64,000 nt of DNA from Ailurus styani (Eukaryota > Chordata > Mammalia > Carnivora > Ailuridae). The stretch's first letter is position 1; each line of letters opens with the position of its first letter. Positions 44,974-57,555 of this stretch are shown here, piece by piece. The DNA lies in contig LNAC01000277.1 of assembly GCA_002007465.1 (NCBI GenBank), positions 1,700,989 to 1,764,988 of the forward strand, written 5' to 3'. Under the pieces are notes generated by a model. The model saw nothing but the letters and a program-made list of their open reading frames with translations. It searched no databases and was not told the origin of the DNA. The position numbers and the translations under genes are program-made.

Positions 44974-47614
44974 CTATCCTATAACCAAATTGGAGTTGAC
45001 CTCCAAATTTGAACCAATGATAGCATGAAAACTGACAAAGGAAAAGAACGGTGAGTTAAAATGTCCCTTTTAAGGTTATCGTGCCTGTTGAAGATGCATT
45101 ATTGTTCTGAGGCCCGGTGGCTATAATGTATATCGTGATGCCACCTAGAACACAGAAGACACATAATGGGTGCTGATTAAATCCAATATTATCTCAACAA
45201 AGAATTATGGCCAGTATTTAAACCTTTATGACTCTGGATGATCACTGGAAACTAGCAGGGTTAGATGTTACCTTCACATCCAAATTAAAAGTATAAATCA
45301 CCAAAAAATAACTGATGGAAGGAACAATGTTATTTTGTCCTTGTTACAGCAGGCTTATTGCATTGAGAAGTATGCCTGCATTTACAAATGGACTAATATC
45401 CTGGCTTTGTATCCAGAGTGTATGGTCTTCCTATTTAATGACATGGGACTTTAAATACTCCAGAGCAAGTAAGCTAATACTAATTCTATTAACATGGTTT
45501 TTTCACACCAGTAGTAGAGGGTGAACTTAAAGTAGTCAGAATTCAAGTGTTTGGAAAACACATATATTTTTTGTTCTCGTTAGTTATGAACACAAAATTA
45601 CTTTTCTTCTACTTCAGAGATTTTAACTATAATACTAAATTAACAGTGGTAAAGTAAATGACTTTTAAAAATATTTTTGAAATTGTTGATTTTTGTGTAA
45701 TTGAACAATGACCATCATCAAAGGGCACTTTGACCTCAAGGCCTCTGTTGACCGTTTTCACCATGTTTAAAAATGATCAACTCAAATGTAGTAAAGTGAC
45801 TAATTTGTCACATTCATATCAGGTACATTAGGTACATTAATAAGTTCTAGGGGGAAAAAGACATTTTGCAATTATTATGTTTAAGGTCTCCACAATCATT
45901 ACATGGGAAACCTTTCTCCTTGAGGGTACCAGCAATTATTTTTTTAAAATACTTTTTAAAATAATTCAAATATCTCTTCTTAAAAGATTCTTACATAGCT
46001 AAAGGCTCTAGTGGCAATATATTTCAGATTTTTCTAAGGTTCTTTGGAGGATAGGAAACAAGGAACCATCCCTTTGATATGGTATTATATTTTAATCAGT
46101 CACAATATGCTATTATGACATTCAAAACTCAAAATATTTCTCCAAGGCAAAAATCACTGGAGCGATATGATAAGCCCAGTTAAAATACATACAATAAACC
46201 AGAACAAAAGTCACTTTTTTCCCTAAAATAATGAGCAACACTGTCCATTGATGACTTTGCTTCTTGGAAACCATTAATCAAAATGTACCATTGCCCCTTC
46301 CCTGCTCTAACATGATGGTGCAAGAGGAAACTGATAATTGAGTCCTTTTGAAATGGAAGAGCATTTCAAAGGAATTGAAATATAAAAATGATGTCTTTGG
46401 CTCCAACAATTTCCCCTTCAACTTCGGGACTTTGCCTCTGTGATCAGCAAAGTTGTTAAAAAAAAAAAACAAAAAAACTAGAACTCAATTTCTTAGACAT
46501 CTTTCAGAAAATGAAGCTGAGACTGGTTGAAATCTTAGGAGATGGTTAACTAGTTGAATGTTTTCAGAGGAATTTGTGCATCCTTGCTTTGCCTGCTTTG
46601 ACATTTCTGCTGCAATCTGAAATCCAAGGGGTGATCTGTGGAAAGCATTGGGGGAGAATTCCTGCTTTCCTGATATTTCTAACACTGGAAGATGAAGTGA
46701 TTTTAGTTTTTATGTAACATTCCTTTTCCATTTGAATTGCTTTTGTTTAACGTCATACAGTTTTGAATACAAACCCTTACTTCTAAGGATAGTTTCACTA
46801 TCAAAGTTTTGATAAAGTCCAAGAGAGGAAAAGGCTGTCACTGGATTGTATTATGGATGAATGAAAAACTGAACACACTAACCTTTGCTCACATAGTCAC
46901 ATGTGCTTTCCTGATAAAGTGTGATGATGTCATAAACAATGCTCTGTGACAACACTGTACAATGAGTCCAGAAAGTGGTTGGACTAGAAGGGAGAGAGTT
47001 TTGATTTACATAAAAATACTCTGGTGGTTATCACCACTAAGGGCAAACTTTAAATAATAAAGAAAAAAAAGGCATGTGGTATTTTAATGGGCTTTTTGTA
47101 AAGTATTTTTTAAAGCTCATTTGAATTTACATTAGTGCTCCTTGAAAACTGCCAGAAGCTTGATAAATGAGCATCTTAATAAATTGTAGCCAGTTTGAAA
47201 CGACAATAGCATATATTTTGTAAAATTATTGCCTGTCACTTTGTAGACTGCAACTCTACACAGGGTCCAAGATTAAGGAAAAAGGAGGAAAAAATGGGAA
47301 GAGGTACCTCACAGAGGACTGGAACGCTGTAAATCATTTAGTTCTGGATTCTTTAAAATTGGAAATTAGAAACTTATGAAGGATTTGTAGATGTGTTTGG
47401 AAAATAATGAAATATATATATTTTTTTCCACCATTAAATTACCCATAGAAAATATGTAAAGGGAACAAGCTGATACTGCTACAGCTTTGTCATTTCAGCA
47501 GTTCCAAGTTCAAAACAATGAATAATACAGTGAAATTTTTAAAATAGCCATACCTCATTCCAAAGAGTGTATTATAAACTTCGCAACTAATATTCTGTTT
47601 TCAATGGCACTGTT
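44974..47614. other. repeat-poor AT-rich stretch
   Basis: About 2.6 kb with no interspersed repeat that I can name except a weak MIR-like scrap near 45141-45185 and an A-rich run at 46456. No frames above 80 codons. The lack of repeats beside repeat-dense DNA may mark functional noncoding sequence. Confidence 0.4.
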
Positions 47615-48370
47615 CCATCTGTTTATTCACTCATATTGTCAGTCATCATGGAATATTCTGAGCCTCTACTACATGCCAGGCTCCAAGCCAGTCACAGATG
47701 ATAATATAATATAGTAGTAGGCAAGTTGGATGTGGTTCCTGTCTGCATGATATTTATATTCTGGTGAGGGAGCAAACAATCAGCCTATCATAAACACACA
47801 CACATGCATACACACACATGCACACAGAAAAAAATGTGTAGTTGTAAGTGGAAGGAAGGAATTAAGCAGTGGTTTGAGAGAGAGACTAAGAGAAGAAGAC
47901 ATATTTTGGGCAGGGGGATGGGGATGGCCCCTCTGATGAAATTGGAAGTGAAGAAATGAGTGGAGGTAAGAAGAGACCAGATAAGGAAGCTCTTCAACTA
48001 CATTTGACTACGAGAGGAAGCAGTGAATGTGGTAGTTATTAATAGAGGGATGTGGGATCAATAGATGTTTGTTTGCTTTTAGAAGGAACTACTAGAATAT
48101 ATAAGTATAATGATGAGAATGATCCTTTAGACAGAAATTGATGGATGATGCAAGAGTGGAGGGTTCAACGGAGGAGGCAAAGCCCTTGAGATGGTGATGA
48201 GGATGAATGGGATCCTGAGTAGTTTTGGAGAGATAGGACTTGAGGAAACATCCACTGGGAAGACGGTGGCTGTGAGTTGTGCAGCTTTAGTGTAAGAGAG
48301 AGGAATAGGTTTGTGTCTGATAGCTTCTTTTTGCTTCATGAAGTGCAAGAGGAGATCATAGGCCATGAGA
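47615..48370 (+). mobile_element. ancient L2-like repeat with (CA)n
   Basis: GAGCCTCTACTACATGCCAG and GGTTCCTGTCTGCATGATAT start the familiar order. A (CA)n-like tract occupies 47791-47826. TTAGTGTAAGAGAGAGGAAT lies in the distal part. Only partly recognisable. Confidence 0.45.
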
Positions 48371-48456
48371 GGGTTGTTAGATTGTGTGGGAGAAATAAGA
48401 GAAATACAAAGTCACAGAGGGCCTCTCAGACATACAATGACATTTTCATTTGATGA

Positions 48457-48625
48457 TCCTTTGTTGTGGGGGCTGCCCCGTGTACTGTAGGGTGGTTAGC
48501 TAAATCCTTGGCTTCTACCAACTACATGCCAGCCGTACTCCATTAAGTCATGACAGTCAAAAATATCCCTAGACATTAACATATATCCCCTTGAGGGGAA
48601 AAGTGCCCTGCTTTAAGAACCACTG
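48457..48625 (-). mobile_element. MER5A-type hAT remnant, reversed
   Basis: CTTTGTTGTGGGGGCTGCCC, then CTACATGCCAGCCGTACTCC, then the terminus TTTAAGAACCACTG. It matches the reversed MER5A consensus as remembered. Confidence 0.8.
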
Positions 48626-49065
48626 CCCTAGAACAACTGCTAGAAAAAGAAAAGATAGCTAATAAGCCATAGTGTAGATGAATGGCACAAAAAATATGCA
48701 GTTAGTTCAAAAGAAGGCAGGAAACAAGGGGGAAAGGAAAAAAATAGATAAGACAAATAGAAAACTGGGAAGAGGACAGATTCCAATCCAATCAAATTCA
48801 TCATTACACTAAATTTAGATGTCCTAAACATCTTGATTAAAGACAAAGATTATCAAATTGAATCAAAATGCAAGACTTCAATTATATCATCTGCAGGGAA
48901 ATTCAATTTAAACATATAGATGTAGATGTTAAAGGAGAAAAAAATGAAAAACATATGTAGCATGGAAAAACTAATCAAGAGAAAGATGAAGTAAACATAT
49001 TCAAATGAGACAAAGTAGACTTTAGAATACAGGATATATACAGCCAGGGATAAAAAGAGCCATTA

Positions 49066-49079
49066 GACTTTTTTTTTTT
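49066..49079 (-). mobile_element. probable tail-only retro-insertion with 9-bp TSD
   Basis: GAC plus 11 T between GAGCCATTA at 49057-49065 and 49080-49088. The L1M backbone should contain the GAGCCATTA-like segment once. The small size makes slippage possible. Confidence 0.45.
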
Positions 49080-49860
49080 GAGCCATTACATTTTATCAAT
49101 GCATCAATTCATTAAGAAAATAAAACAATCTTAATGTGCTTATACTTAGTAACAGAGCTTCAAAATGCATAAAGTAAAAATGTATAGTAAAAAGAAAATA
49201 AAAAGTCAACAATTAGGTCAGTTACGTCACAACTGATCTCTCAACAAATGATAGAAAAAGAAGTTTAAAACAATCAGCATATATAAGGAAAATCTGAACA
49301 TTGCTCTCAGTGAACTATACCTGTCATTTAGAGTCCACTTCAACCTTCAACAGAAGAAGATATGTTCTTTGAAAATACCCCTGGAACATTTACCAAAATT
49401 TTGGATCAGGAAGCATATTTCAGTAAATTAAAATGATTGAAATCATAAAAAATGTTTTCTGACTGTAGTAAAATTAAACTAGAACAGAAAGATACCTGGA
49501 AAAATCCATAAATATTTGAATTAAATATACTTCTAATAATTGATGGATCAAAGAAGAAACTCAAAAGTAATCAGAAATTACTTTGAAGTGAATTAAAATG
49601 AAATAGATCATATCAAAATTTGTGAGATGCCCAATTAAGTAGTGCTGAGAGGGAAATTCATGGCATCAAATGTTTATATTAGAATATTAAAGATAAAAGC
49701 TCTTAAATGGATGATTAAGCATTCACATTAAAGACTAAAAAAAAGAAGATAAAGTCAAACACAAAGAAGGAAGAAAATAATGTTAGAGCAAAAAAATCAA
49801 TGAAATAAAAAGCAGCAAAGCAATTTTAAAAAACAATGAAATAAAAAGCTGGTTATTTTT

Positions 49861-50791
49861 TTTCATTTTATGCAAAAATTCAGGTTTTATTTTGACTTAT
49901 TCTTACAATGGTGAGAGCTGATAATCAGGAACTTATAGGCAAACAAGAACTTTTGTTTTCTACCTCTTAGCTGAACAAAAATATACACAATGTGGCATTA
50001 TCATTAGGCAAGACTTGGTTTTTTACATTTCACACAAGAATACAATATCCTTTTTTGAACAAAATGCCCAGATTACTAAAGAAACCATCTTTGGAGGAAG
50101 TATTTAATAAGCATATTTTATTTAAATAAATCCTCCAGGAGGAAATGGGAAAATTCAATGCCTTTACTTAGAAGAAGGCTATGTAAGTAGTTATCTGTCA
50201 AATTTATCTATGCAGCTCACCAGCATTTCCTCATTGCAAACATCAATATTTCCATATCACAGTTACCAAAATTACTTTAAAAGTCTTAAAATTCTGTGTC
50301 TCCTTTGGCTTGCTTCTCTCTTGATACCACCCAGGCTTTATTAATGGTTCGTTTCATATCACCATCTCCATCTTCATAAATTTTCTTTAGAACATTCATC
50401 AATCCCTCACTAGGATCTGTTTCAGTGTCATAGGAGGGCTTTTCTTTCTCTTTGCATTCTCTTTCAACCTGAGTCAGGTAGTCTCACTGTGTGTTTTCTG
50501 CTTTCTTTCTACATAAGATAAGAATTGTATCTGTCTTGACTTTTTTTGAACTGCCTTCCACAGAGATGGGTTTTAAGAGATTGTTCACAATCATGGAGTA
50601 ACCCTTCCCATTTAGATTCTTTACCAAAAGATCAAATGACCTCTCTGTGAAATGCACCTGCACATTCTCAGTCGGGACTTGATGAACTCCAGTTAAGGTA
50701 ATGTAGATTTTCACAAACTTATCTGATTGATTCCATCCGTAATTACTGATTTTCACTGTGTATCCTGTTGTAATGGGAGCAACCACAGCAG
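49861..50791 (-). pseudogene. CACYBP: CACYBP processed pseudogene, 5'-truncated
   Basis: The parent is calcyclin-binding protein (CacyBP/SIP), an adaptor of the SIAH1-SKP1 ubiquitin-ligase complex. The minus-strand frame begins near [13 protein letters not shown] and runs through the CS domain ([23 protein letters not shown]) into the SGS-type tail, with KTDT.LILCRKK. The first roughly 60 codons, including the start, are missing. The tryptophan codon after RKKAENTQ is TGA (50484-50486), a premature stop, although the frame beyond still encodes the C-terminus to the normal end. Intronless, with 3'UTR and AATAAA (complement at 49886-49891), then a T run at 49856-49863. TSD AAAAGCTGGTTATTTTT at 49844-49860 and 50792-50808. 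It lies in L1M ORF2. Confidence 0.95.
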
Positions 50792-50817
50792 AAAAGCTGG
50801 TTATTTTTAAAGCAATT

Positions 50818-51017
50818 TTTCTTCTTCTTCTTTTTTTTAAGATTTTGTTTATGTGACAGAGAGAGATCACAAGTAGGCAGAGAGGCAGGCAGAAATAGAG
50901 GAGGAAGCAGGCACCCTGCTGAGCAGGGAGCCAGAGGCAGGCTTGATCCCAGGACCCTGAGATCATGACCTAAGCTGAAGGCAGAGGCTTTAACCCACTG
51001 AGCCACCCAGGCGTCCC
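50818..51017 (-). mobile_element. CAN-type SINE inserted into the same target as CACYBP pseudogene
   Basis: Reversed, T-rich tail CTTCTTCTTCTTTTTTTTAA, head ending GAGCCACCCAGGCGTCCC. The TSD AAAGCTGGTTATTTTTAAA is at 50793-50811 and 51018-51036, 19 bp exact. It shares its left TSD copy with the pseudogene's right TSD copy. A long minus-strand frame (50484-50966) fuses SINE and pseudogene sequence and has no biological meaning. Confidence 0.95.
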
Positions 51018-53439
51018 AAAGCTGGTTATTTTTAAAAGAGCAATTAATTTGATGTGTCTAATCAGACTGAATAAGAAGGAGAAGAATAATAAATTATCAG
51101 CATTAGGAATGAAAAAGGGGCCATCACTACAGACTCTACATACATTAAAACAGAAAGTAAATATTATGAACAACTTTATGCCAATAAATTTGATAACCTA
51201 CATGAAATGGGCAAATTCCTGGAAAGACACAAACCACCAAAACTCACTCAAGTAACAGATAACCTTAATAGCACTATATCTATTAAAATAATTGACTTCG
51301 TAGTTAAAAACCTTCCCATAAAGAAAACTTCAGGCCCAGATGGCTTCACTGGTGAATTCTACCAAAATGCTTAAGGAAGAAATAATACATATTCTATGCA
51401 ACTCTTCCAGAAAGTAGAACACAGATAGGATAAAAAGGCTTAACAGAGTGCCAGCAGGCTGAATCTTGCTATATGTAAAAAGAATAGTGCTTCATGAACA
51501 AATGAGCTTATCCAAAGAATGTGTCGTGGTTTCAACATCTGCAAATCAATATAATTCACCATTTTAACAGACTATAAAAGCAAAACCATGTGCTCAGCTC
51601 AATAAGTAGAGATTAATAATTTGACAAGATTCACCACCCCATTCATCATAAAAATTCTCGCTACACTGGGAATAGTAGGAAACTTCTATTTCTAATAAAA
51701 GTCCATGAAAACTGACAGCTAACATCAGATTTGATGGTAGATGCCTGAATACTTTTTCTCTCAGATAAAGAACAAGGCAAGGGTATCCACTCTCACTACT
51801 TCTCTTCACATTGTATTGGAGGTCCTAGTCAGTGAAGTAAAGCAAGAAAAACTAAATAAAAGGGACAGAGTTTGCAAATAGAGAAACATATGTCTTTATT
51901 TGTACATAAGATCATCTATATAAATAATCTAAAGCATCTACAAAAGTACCTCTAGAATTAGTGAGTTTAACAAATTCACAGGATAGAAAATAAATATAAA
52001 AATCAATTGTTTTTCTGTATAGTAGCAACAAGTAATTGGACATTAAAGTGCAGAAGTCTATACTATGTATAATAGCATTAAACCAGGAAATCTTTAGGGA
52101 GATATTTAACAAAATATGTGTAAGATCTAAAATATTAATAAGATAAACATTACTGAAAGAAATTAAATAAGTTCTAAATACTGGAGAAATATGTCATTTC
52201 ACATGTCAGATAACTTAAAATTGTTAAGTTGTCAATCCTCCCCTAATTGACCTATAGATTTTTATATATCACTACAATCTCAATCAAAATCCCAGCAGCT
52301 CCTTTTCAAGAAATTGAGAAGCTCTTTTTAAGATTTTCATGGAAAATCAAAAGACCTAAAGTAGCCAAAGTTTTTGAAAAAGATAAAGTCAGGGATTCTC
52401 CACTACCTAACTTCAAAATTTACTACAAGCTGTAGTAATTAAGACAGAATGGAAAAAACATAGTTCTATGAAACTGAATAACATTTGGAAATAAACTGAA
52501 ACATGTAGAGACCTTGACTTTCAACAAGGTACCAAGGTAATTCAGTAGTGGAAAGAGTAGTCTTACTAAACAAATGATTTCATATCCATATGCAAATTAA
52601 TGACTCTTAACCCATATCTATTACCACACACAAAATACAGTTCAAACATGATCACAATCCTGGATGTAGGTCATAAAGCCACAAATCTTCTGGAAGAAAA
52701 CATAAGAGAAAAATCTTTGTGACCTAGAGCTACAGACTTAAGATACAAAAAGTACAAACTATCAAAATTAAAAACTATTGCTCTTCAAAAGACATTCTGG
52801 AGTATAAAATAAGCCACAGGCTGGGAAAAAATATTTGAAGATTATTTATTTGATAAAGGACTTGTACCTTTATACATTAAACAATACTCAGCCATACTGA
52901 GAATAAACTACAGATACACCAGCATCTCAAGAGTGTCCTGATGAGTGAAAAAAGTCAGAACACAATAATTCATACTGTATGTTCCATGTATATCACATTT
53001 GGGAAAAAGACAAATTAAAAGAGGGTGAGAATCAGGTCAGTGGTTTGTTAGGGGCTCTGGGATAGAGGAGAGTGTTGATTTGCAAAAGACCAAGAGAGAA
53101 CTTCTTGGGTGATAGAAATAGGTGACAGAAGTATTCTGAACTGGTAGTGGCAACATGTCTCCACACATTTGTCAAAACTCATCAATCATTTAAAGGTGAA
53201 ATTTACTGTACATAACTTATATTGCAATAAACCTGATCATTCCCTCTCTGAGAGGGACAGGGAGGGGGAGAGAGAAAGAAAGGGAGAAGAAGGGATATTT
53301 CTGTACTGCTATTTACTATGTACACGTGCCAAGGGTAAGAAATAAAAAGAAAAATTTCATTGTAATAATTTCAACAGAAAGAAAAGGAGTAGCTGCAGGA
53401 AGTGTCTATTGAGGGTTTTCAATGTGTCAGACACAAAAA

Positions 53440-53720
53440 GGGGGGCAATACTAGAAACAGGGATATTAATAGTACTTATCTAATATGTTTGTCATGAGGA
53501 TTAAATTTTGCAATATTTGTAAAGCACTTAGAAACTTCCTGGCATATAGTAAGTGACACATAACCTCCTATTAAATAAATAAAAATAATTGTATTATGGA
53601 GCACGCTTTACAGGTGAGAACACTGGCTTTGCGAGGTTGAGGGTCATGTGGGAGGCTACACAGGTGCCAAGCAGAGGAGCTGTGATTCTACTCAGGCGTT
53701 TTACTCCAGGGGCCAAGTTC
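53440..53720 (+). mobile_element. MIR-family SINEs, two adjacent fragments
   Basis: The first (53440-53575) has CATGAGGATTAAATTTTGCA and AAAGCACTTAGAAACTTCCT, then TGGCATATAG. The second (53586-53715) has GGAGCTGTGATTCTACTCAG, with the MIR 3' end. Confidence 0.6.
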
Positions 53721-53839
53721 ACGCATCAACTCCTGCCATTCATTTCCTGGCTTCTAAGGGACTGATACAATACAATTGGAAGCCTCCTGGTGCCAAAATA
53801 TGATCCTCTGGAAGGCCTCGTGGGGCTGACCTTTCTTCT

Positions 53840-54185
53840 TCATCCTATATTGATATTTTAGATCATCTTCTTTCTTAAACTGCTACTCCCATTTCTTAAC
53901 TGGTTTCCAGTGGACTGTATACAAGTTACTAGGTTATTTTCCTAGATAAGCAATATCGATCATATCATTTAACTGCCTAAAATGCTCTACTGCTTGCTAT
54001 TATCTGTAAGATACAAATCCAAATTCAAACCAATAGTATTAGGGACTTACATGTCTAGCCCCAAATCTCTTCTCTCTTCCTTCTATTATCCACACTCACT
54101 CCTGCCTTCCTAAGCTTCTGATCTATCTGTAGGCAAAACAGACACTTGCCCAGACTCTGCTCTGTTTAAATACATCCCCGCTTTG
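53840..54185 (+). mobile_element. L2 LINE remnant
   Basis: CTATTATCTGTAAGATACAA, then CATGTCTAGCCCCAAATCTC, then CTCACTCCTGCCTTCCTAAG follows L2 ORF2 end. Confidence 0.65.
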
Positions 54186-54189
54186 CCTC

Positions 54190-54440
54190 TTTGTGTCAGT
54201 TGGGAGTGCTTGCAGCTGTTAAGTAAGAGGAAACCTGACCACTAAGGTTTAAACAAATTGGGGTGTTTTTTCCCTCTCTTAACAAGACTAAACATAAGAA
54301 GTTCAGGGATGCTTTGGTGACCCAAGAATGGTGTCAGGGAAACTGACTTCCTTCCTGTTCCTTCCTTCCCTGTTCTCTCCTCTGAGGCCCAGTGGCTCTT
54401 ACCTCTGCTGCATCTCCCCCCAGGCGGACCATCTGTGTAC
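54190..54440 (+). mobile_element. ancient interspersed repeat, as at 9195
   Basis: GTCAGTTGGGAGTGCTTGCA, then AGTAAGAGGAAACCTGACCA, then AAGTTCAGGGATGCTTTGGT. Diverged. Confidence 0.4.
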
Positions 54441-54744
54441 CAGCAGATGAAGGAAGGGAAAAGCAAACAGTGGCCTTCTAATCATAAGGCTATGTCTGCT
54501 TAATTCAGGAAGGACAGCCCTCTCCAGCCAGTCTTTTCTTACATCTAATTTGACAGATTGAACCAATTGCTGGTGAAGGGGACAGAAGTTACCAGGACTG
54601 GTTTAAATTAATTTCGATATACTCCATAGGAGTAGGGTAGGCACCTAGTTGCCTGAAGATCAGGAAATCTCTGTGGGGTTCTTGAAAAAAATAAGATTCC
54701 ATTTTCAGAGAATAGAGAGTGTCGTGAATGTGGATCTGCTGCAT

Positions 54745-55050
54745 CTGTCCAACTCCTACTCATCCTTCACGGCCCCACTGATGTGGCAACACCTCATTAA
54801 GTATTCCTTATTTCACATCAAGCAGGGTTGGTTATTTTGCCTGCTATATTCTAGGTGCATTTGTGATTTTAATTTAGCAGTATCATTTACCAAGATTTCA
54901 CTGGAGTATCTATTCTTTGGCTTATTTGTCCTTCCAGGACTGCATGTTCTTCAAGAGCAAGGACTGTCTACATTGTTTTTGCATCCTCAAAGCCTAGATT
55001 CATACCTCACACAGAAAATGCCAAGGAAATGTTTAAATAGATAGTTGGAC
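54745..55050 (+). mobile_element. L2 LINE 3' end
   Basis: TACTCATCCTTCACGGCCCC, then TCAAGAGCAAGGACTGTCTA, then GCATCCTCAAAGCCTAGATT is a standard L2 3' end. A 131-codon open frame (54649-55044) spans it but is not a gene. Confidence 0.8.
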
Positions 55051-55094
55051 TCATGATGCTAGGAATCAGTCTAGATTATTTTCAATTATGTAAT

Positions 55095-55280
55095 AATACT
55101 AGTTCACACTTAAATAGCACTTACCATGTATCAGACACTCATCCGAGCACTTAAAATCCTAAAACAACCCCATTAGGTAAGTACTTTTATTATCCCCATT
55201 TACAAATGAGAAACCTGGGACACAGAGAATTTAAGTGACTTGTCCACAGTCACTGGATAAGAAAGACTCAGTTTCCCCCC
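55095..55280 (+). mobile_element. MIR SINE, well preserved
   Basis: GTATCAGACACTCATCCGAG, then ATCCCCATTTACAAATGAGA, then ACTTGTCCACAGTCACTGGA. Confidence 0.85.
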
Positions 55281-55314
55281 CGTGTGTCTCCTGTGTGTCT
55301 CCTCTACTACTCAC

Positions 55315-56055
55315 ATACACTTGGTTTCTGACACTTCTGGTCACCAAACATGGGGTTTTGTTTTCCCCCCACCACCATCCACATGGAAATACCATCACAT
55401 TCCAGAGATTAAGAGCTCAGTGCCACAAGACTTCTCCTCACGCTCACAAACCATTTCAGATGCCAGCAGCAAGCCCTGGTCATCACCTATGCTTCTGATC
55501 AACCAGCTGTAGATCAGAGGTTCCAACAACCCCCTCCTTGGGATTCCTGAATTTGATGCAATGGCTCACAGAACATAGGGCAACACTTACATGTGCCTGT
55601 ATATTAAAGGATATAATAAAGGATATGGATGAACAGCCAGATGAAGAGATAAATAGGGCAAGGTCTGGGCGGGTCCTGAGTGCAGGAGGTTCTGTTTCTG
55701 TGGAGTTAGGAGGTGTTCACCAACTTGCAAGCTCTCTGAATCCCTTACTATTGAGATTTTATAGAGGCTTCCTTACATAAGCATAATCAATTATTAACTC
55801 CACTTCCAGTCCCTCTTCCCTTTCTGGAGGATGTAGGGCAGGGTGACTAGAAATTCCAAGCTTCTGATCATGGCTTGGTCTTTCTGGTGACCAGCCCTTA
55901 TCCAGGAGCCATCCAGAAACCCACCCAGAATTTCCCCACCAAAGATGCTCCTAGTGCTCCTAACACTTAGGAATTTATCAGGGTTTTAGGATCTCTGTGC
56001 CAGGAACCAGGGAAAGAGACCAATATATATATTTTCTATTATCTCAAAAACATGT
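55315..56055 (-). mobile_element. long ancient LTR-like repeat, reversed
   Basis: Reverse reading gives an order I remember from a mammalian LTR-like family: GACCAGAAAGACCAAGCCAT, AAAATCTCAATAGTAAGGG, CTGTTCATCCATATCCTTTA and AACCTCTGATCTACAGC. About 740 bp are unbroken except for indels. The name is not certain. Small open frames in it are not coding. Confidence 0.6.
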
Positions 56056-57555
56056 TAAACAGGTAGTGTGGGACTAGCCCTGCTCCAGACACTCTTAACC
56101 ACTATGGTGTGATCTGCAGAAAACTAAATTCTCTGAGCTTTAACTTTATTTATGTATATTTCTCACTGTGGGGAAGCAGGGGGAAATCCATCAAATACTC
56201 TAGACTACATAGAAATCCTTGTCTGTAGAAATATGGGGATCATAAAACCACAACTTTTATAGTCATGTAATCTAACTTTCCAACTCATGCAATCAATCAC
56301 CTGTTCAACTAACCAAGAAATATTTATTCAGTGCTTCCCAGATACTGGACATTGAGAATATGTTGGTGAGTCTAGTGGAAGAAATGAATATTAAATAAAT
56401 AATTTTACAGATATATAACTAAAAATGATAACAATCATTTGAAAGGAATATTCATAGTGCATTGAAAGTAATGGGTGTTACTAATTTAGACGGATTTATA
56501 TAATGAGCCATGAGGGCAATCATGAGGAAGTATATATAACAGTACATGATTGAAAGCAAATCTTGAACAATTAATTAATAATTATCTCAAATGACGTTGC
56601 TGCTTGCAAAATCAAAAAAATTTAATTCACTGAGGCATGATCAATTTTACTTATGAAGTTGTTCTCATTGAGGCTTTGGATAGCATAAATCTTTCCTTTT
56701 AAGATAGCTACCTGCCTTAGTGATCCTATTACTCTCTAGACACAGCTCATGGTTGACATTTCTCTTCCCTGTGTAGTCTTGACAATCCTTCATTAAAGGA
56801 AATCTCTTTATTTCCCCTACGATAAAATCTCCTATATACTATTTTAGATATGGTATTGGCAGCAATAAGTTTAAGACTGGCTCTTTTTCTCATTCCTGGA
56901 ACAAGAAAAATACTATCTCTAATGAATATTTTGAGTATTATTTGCTACTATTTATTAAGGGCTCATTCTGTACTTTACATATTAGGGGTCCTTTGCTGTC
57001 ACCCCTGCCAACGGGCAAAGCCACTGTACTCATTGCCAACACAATGGTGGCAGAGCTGACTCCCATTATTCTGAGGTAATAAGGAGAACATTAATTGGAA
57101 AGAATGAGAATGAGCTAGGAAGGGAAAGAACGCACTGTAGAAGGATATAATTTGTTCCTGCATCTGGATCTTCGTTAGTTGTTCCTGACTGTTAGTCCCC
57201 AGTGGCTTTCCCCTCACTTTCAATAAGAAAATAAAAATAATAAACTAAGTCTAAGAGTGAACAATTGTTATTTAGCTGAGGGCTTTTTTGTTTTTGTTTT
57301 TTTTTAAATCCTCAGGACAAGTCGTAATAATTTCCCATGATACTCAGACATGATCCTCCATCTTGTGCGGAAATAACTATTTTCATTTACCTCCAGGGCC
57401 ATTGTTAGTTTTCAGGCAGAGATACTTGTTTGTATCTGAAACTTTGAAAATCATGAAATGTTTACTGAGAAATTTATGAAAACACAGTATTCTAAAAAGT
57501 GAAACAAAGTTTTCCTATTAATTAGGAAAGAGAAGAAATAAACAGTTCTAAAACT
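56056..57555. other. mostly unassigned; L2-like scrap at about 56310-56420
   Basis: The scrap has ATTTATTCAGTGCTTCCCAG. A further MIR-like 3' scrap may be at 56065-56110. The rest gives no clear match. Confidence 0.35.

Larger units (their letters stand above)
48640..53240 (+). mobile_element. L1M copy, ORF2 to 3'UTR, interrupted
   Basis: ORF2 blocks appear in order on both sides of the 49861-51017 insertions: endonuclease region 48800-49850 (AGACAAAGTAGACTTTAGAA), then AATTTGATAACCTACATGAA, CCAGATGGCTTCACTGGTGA and GTCCACTTTCA-like RT blocks. The 3' part is 52860-53240, with TTGCAATAAACCTG near the end. All frames are broken. A 62-codon remnant of the ORF2 C-terminal part lies at 52247-52435. 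Confidence 0.8.

Noticed and set aside
50484..50966. 160-codon minus-strand protein
   Set aside because: It is a chance fusion of SINE sequence with the CACYBP pseudogene, in one frame.
54649..55044. 131-codon plus-strand frame
   Set aside because: It overlaps a clear L2 3' end and has no domain.
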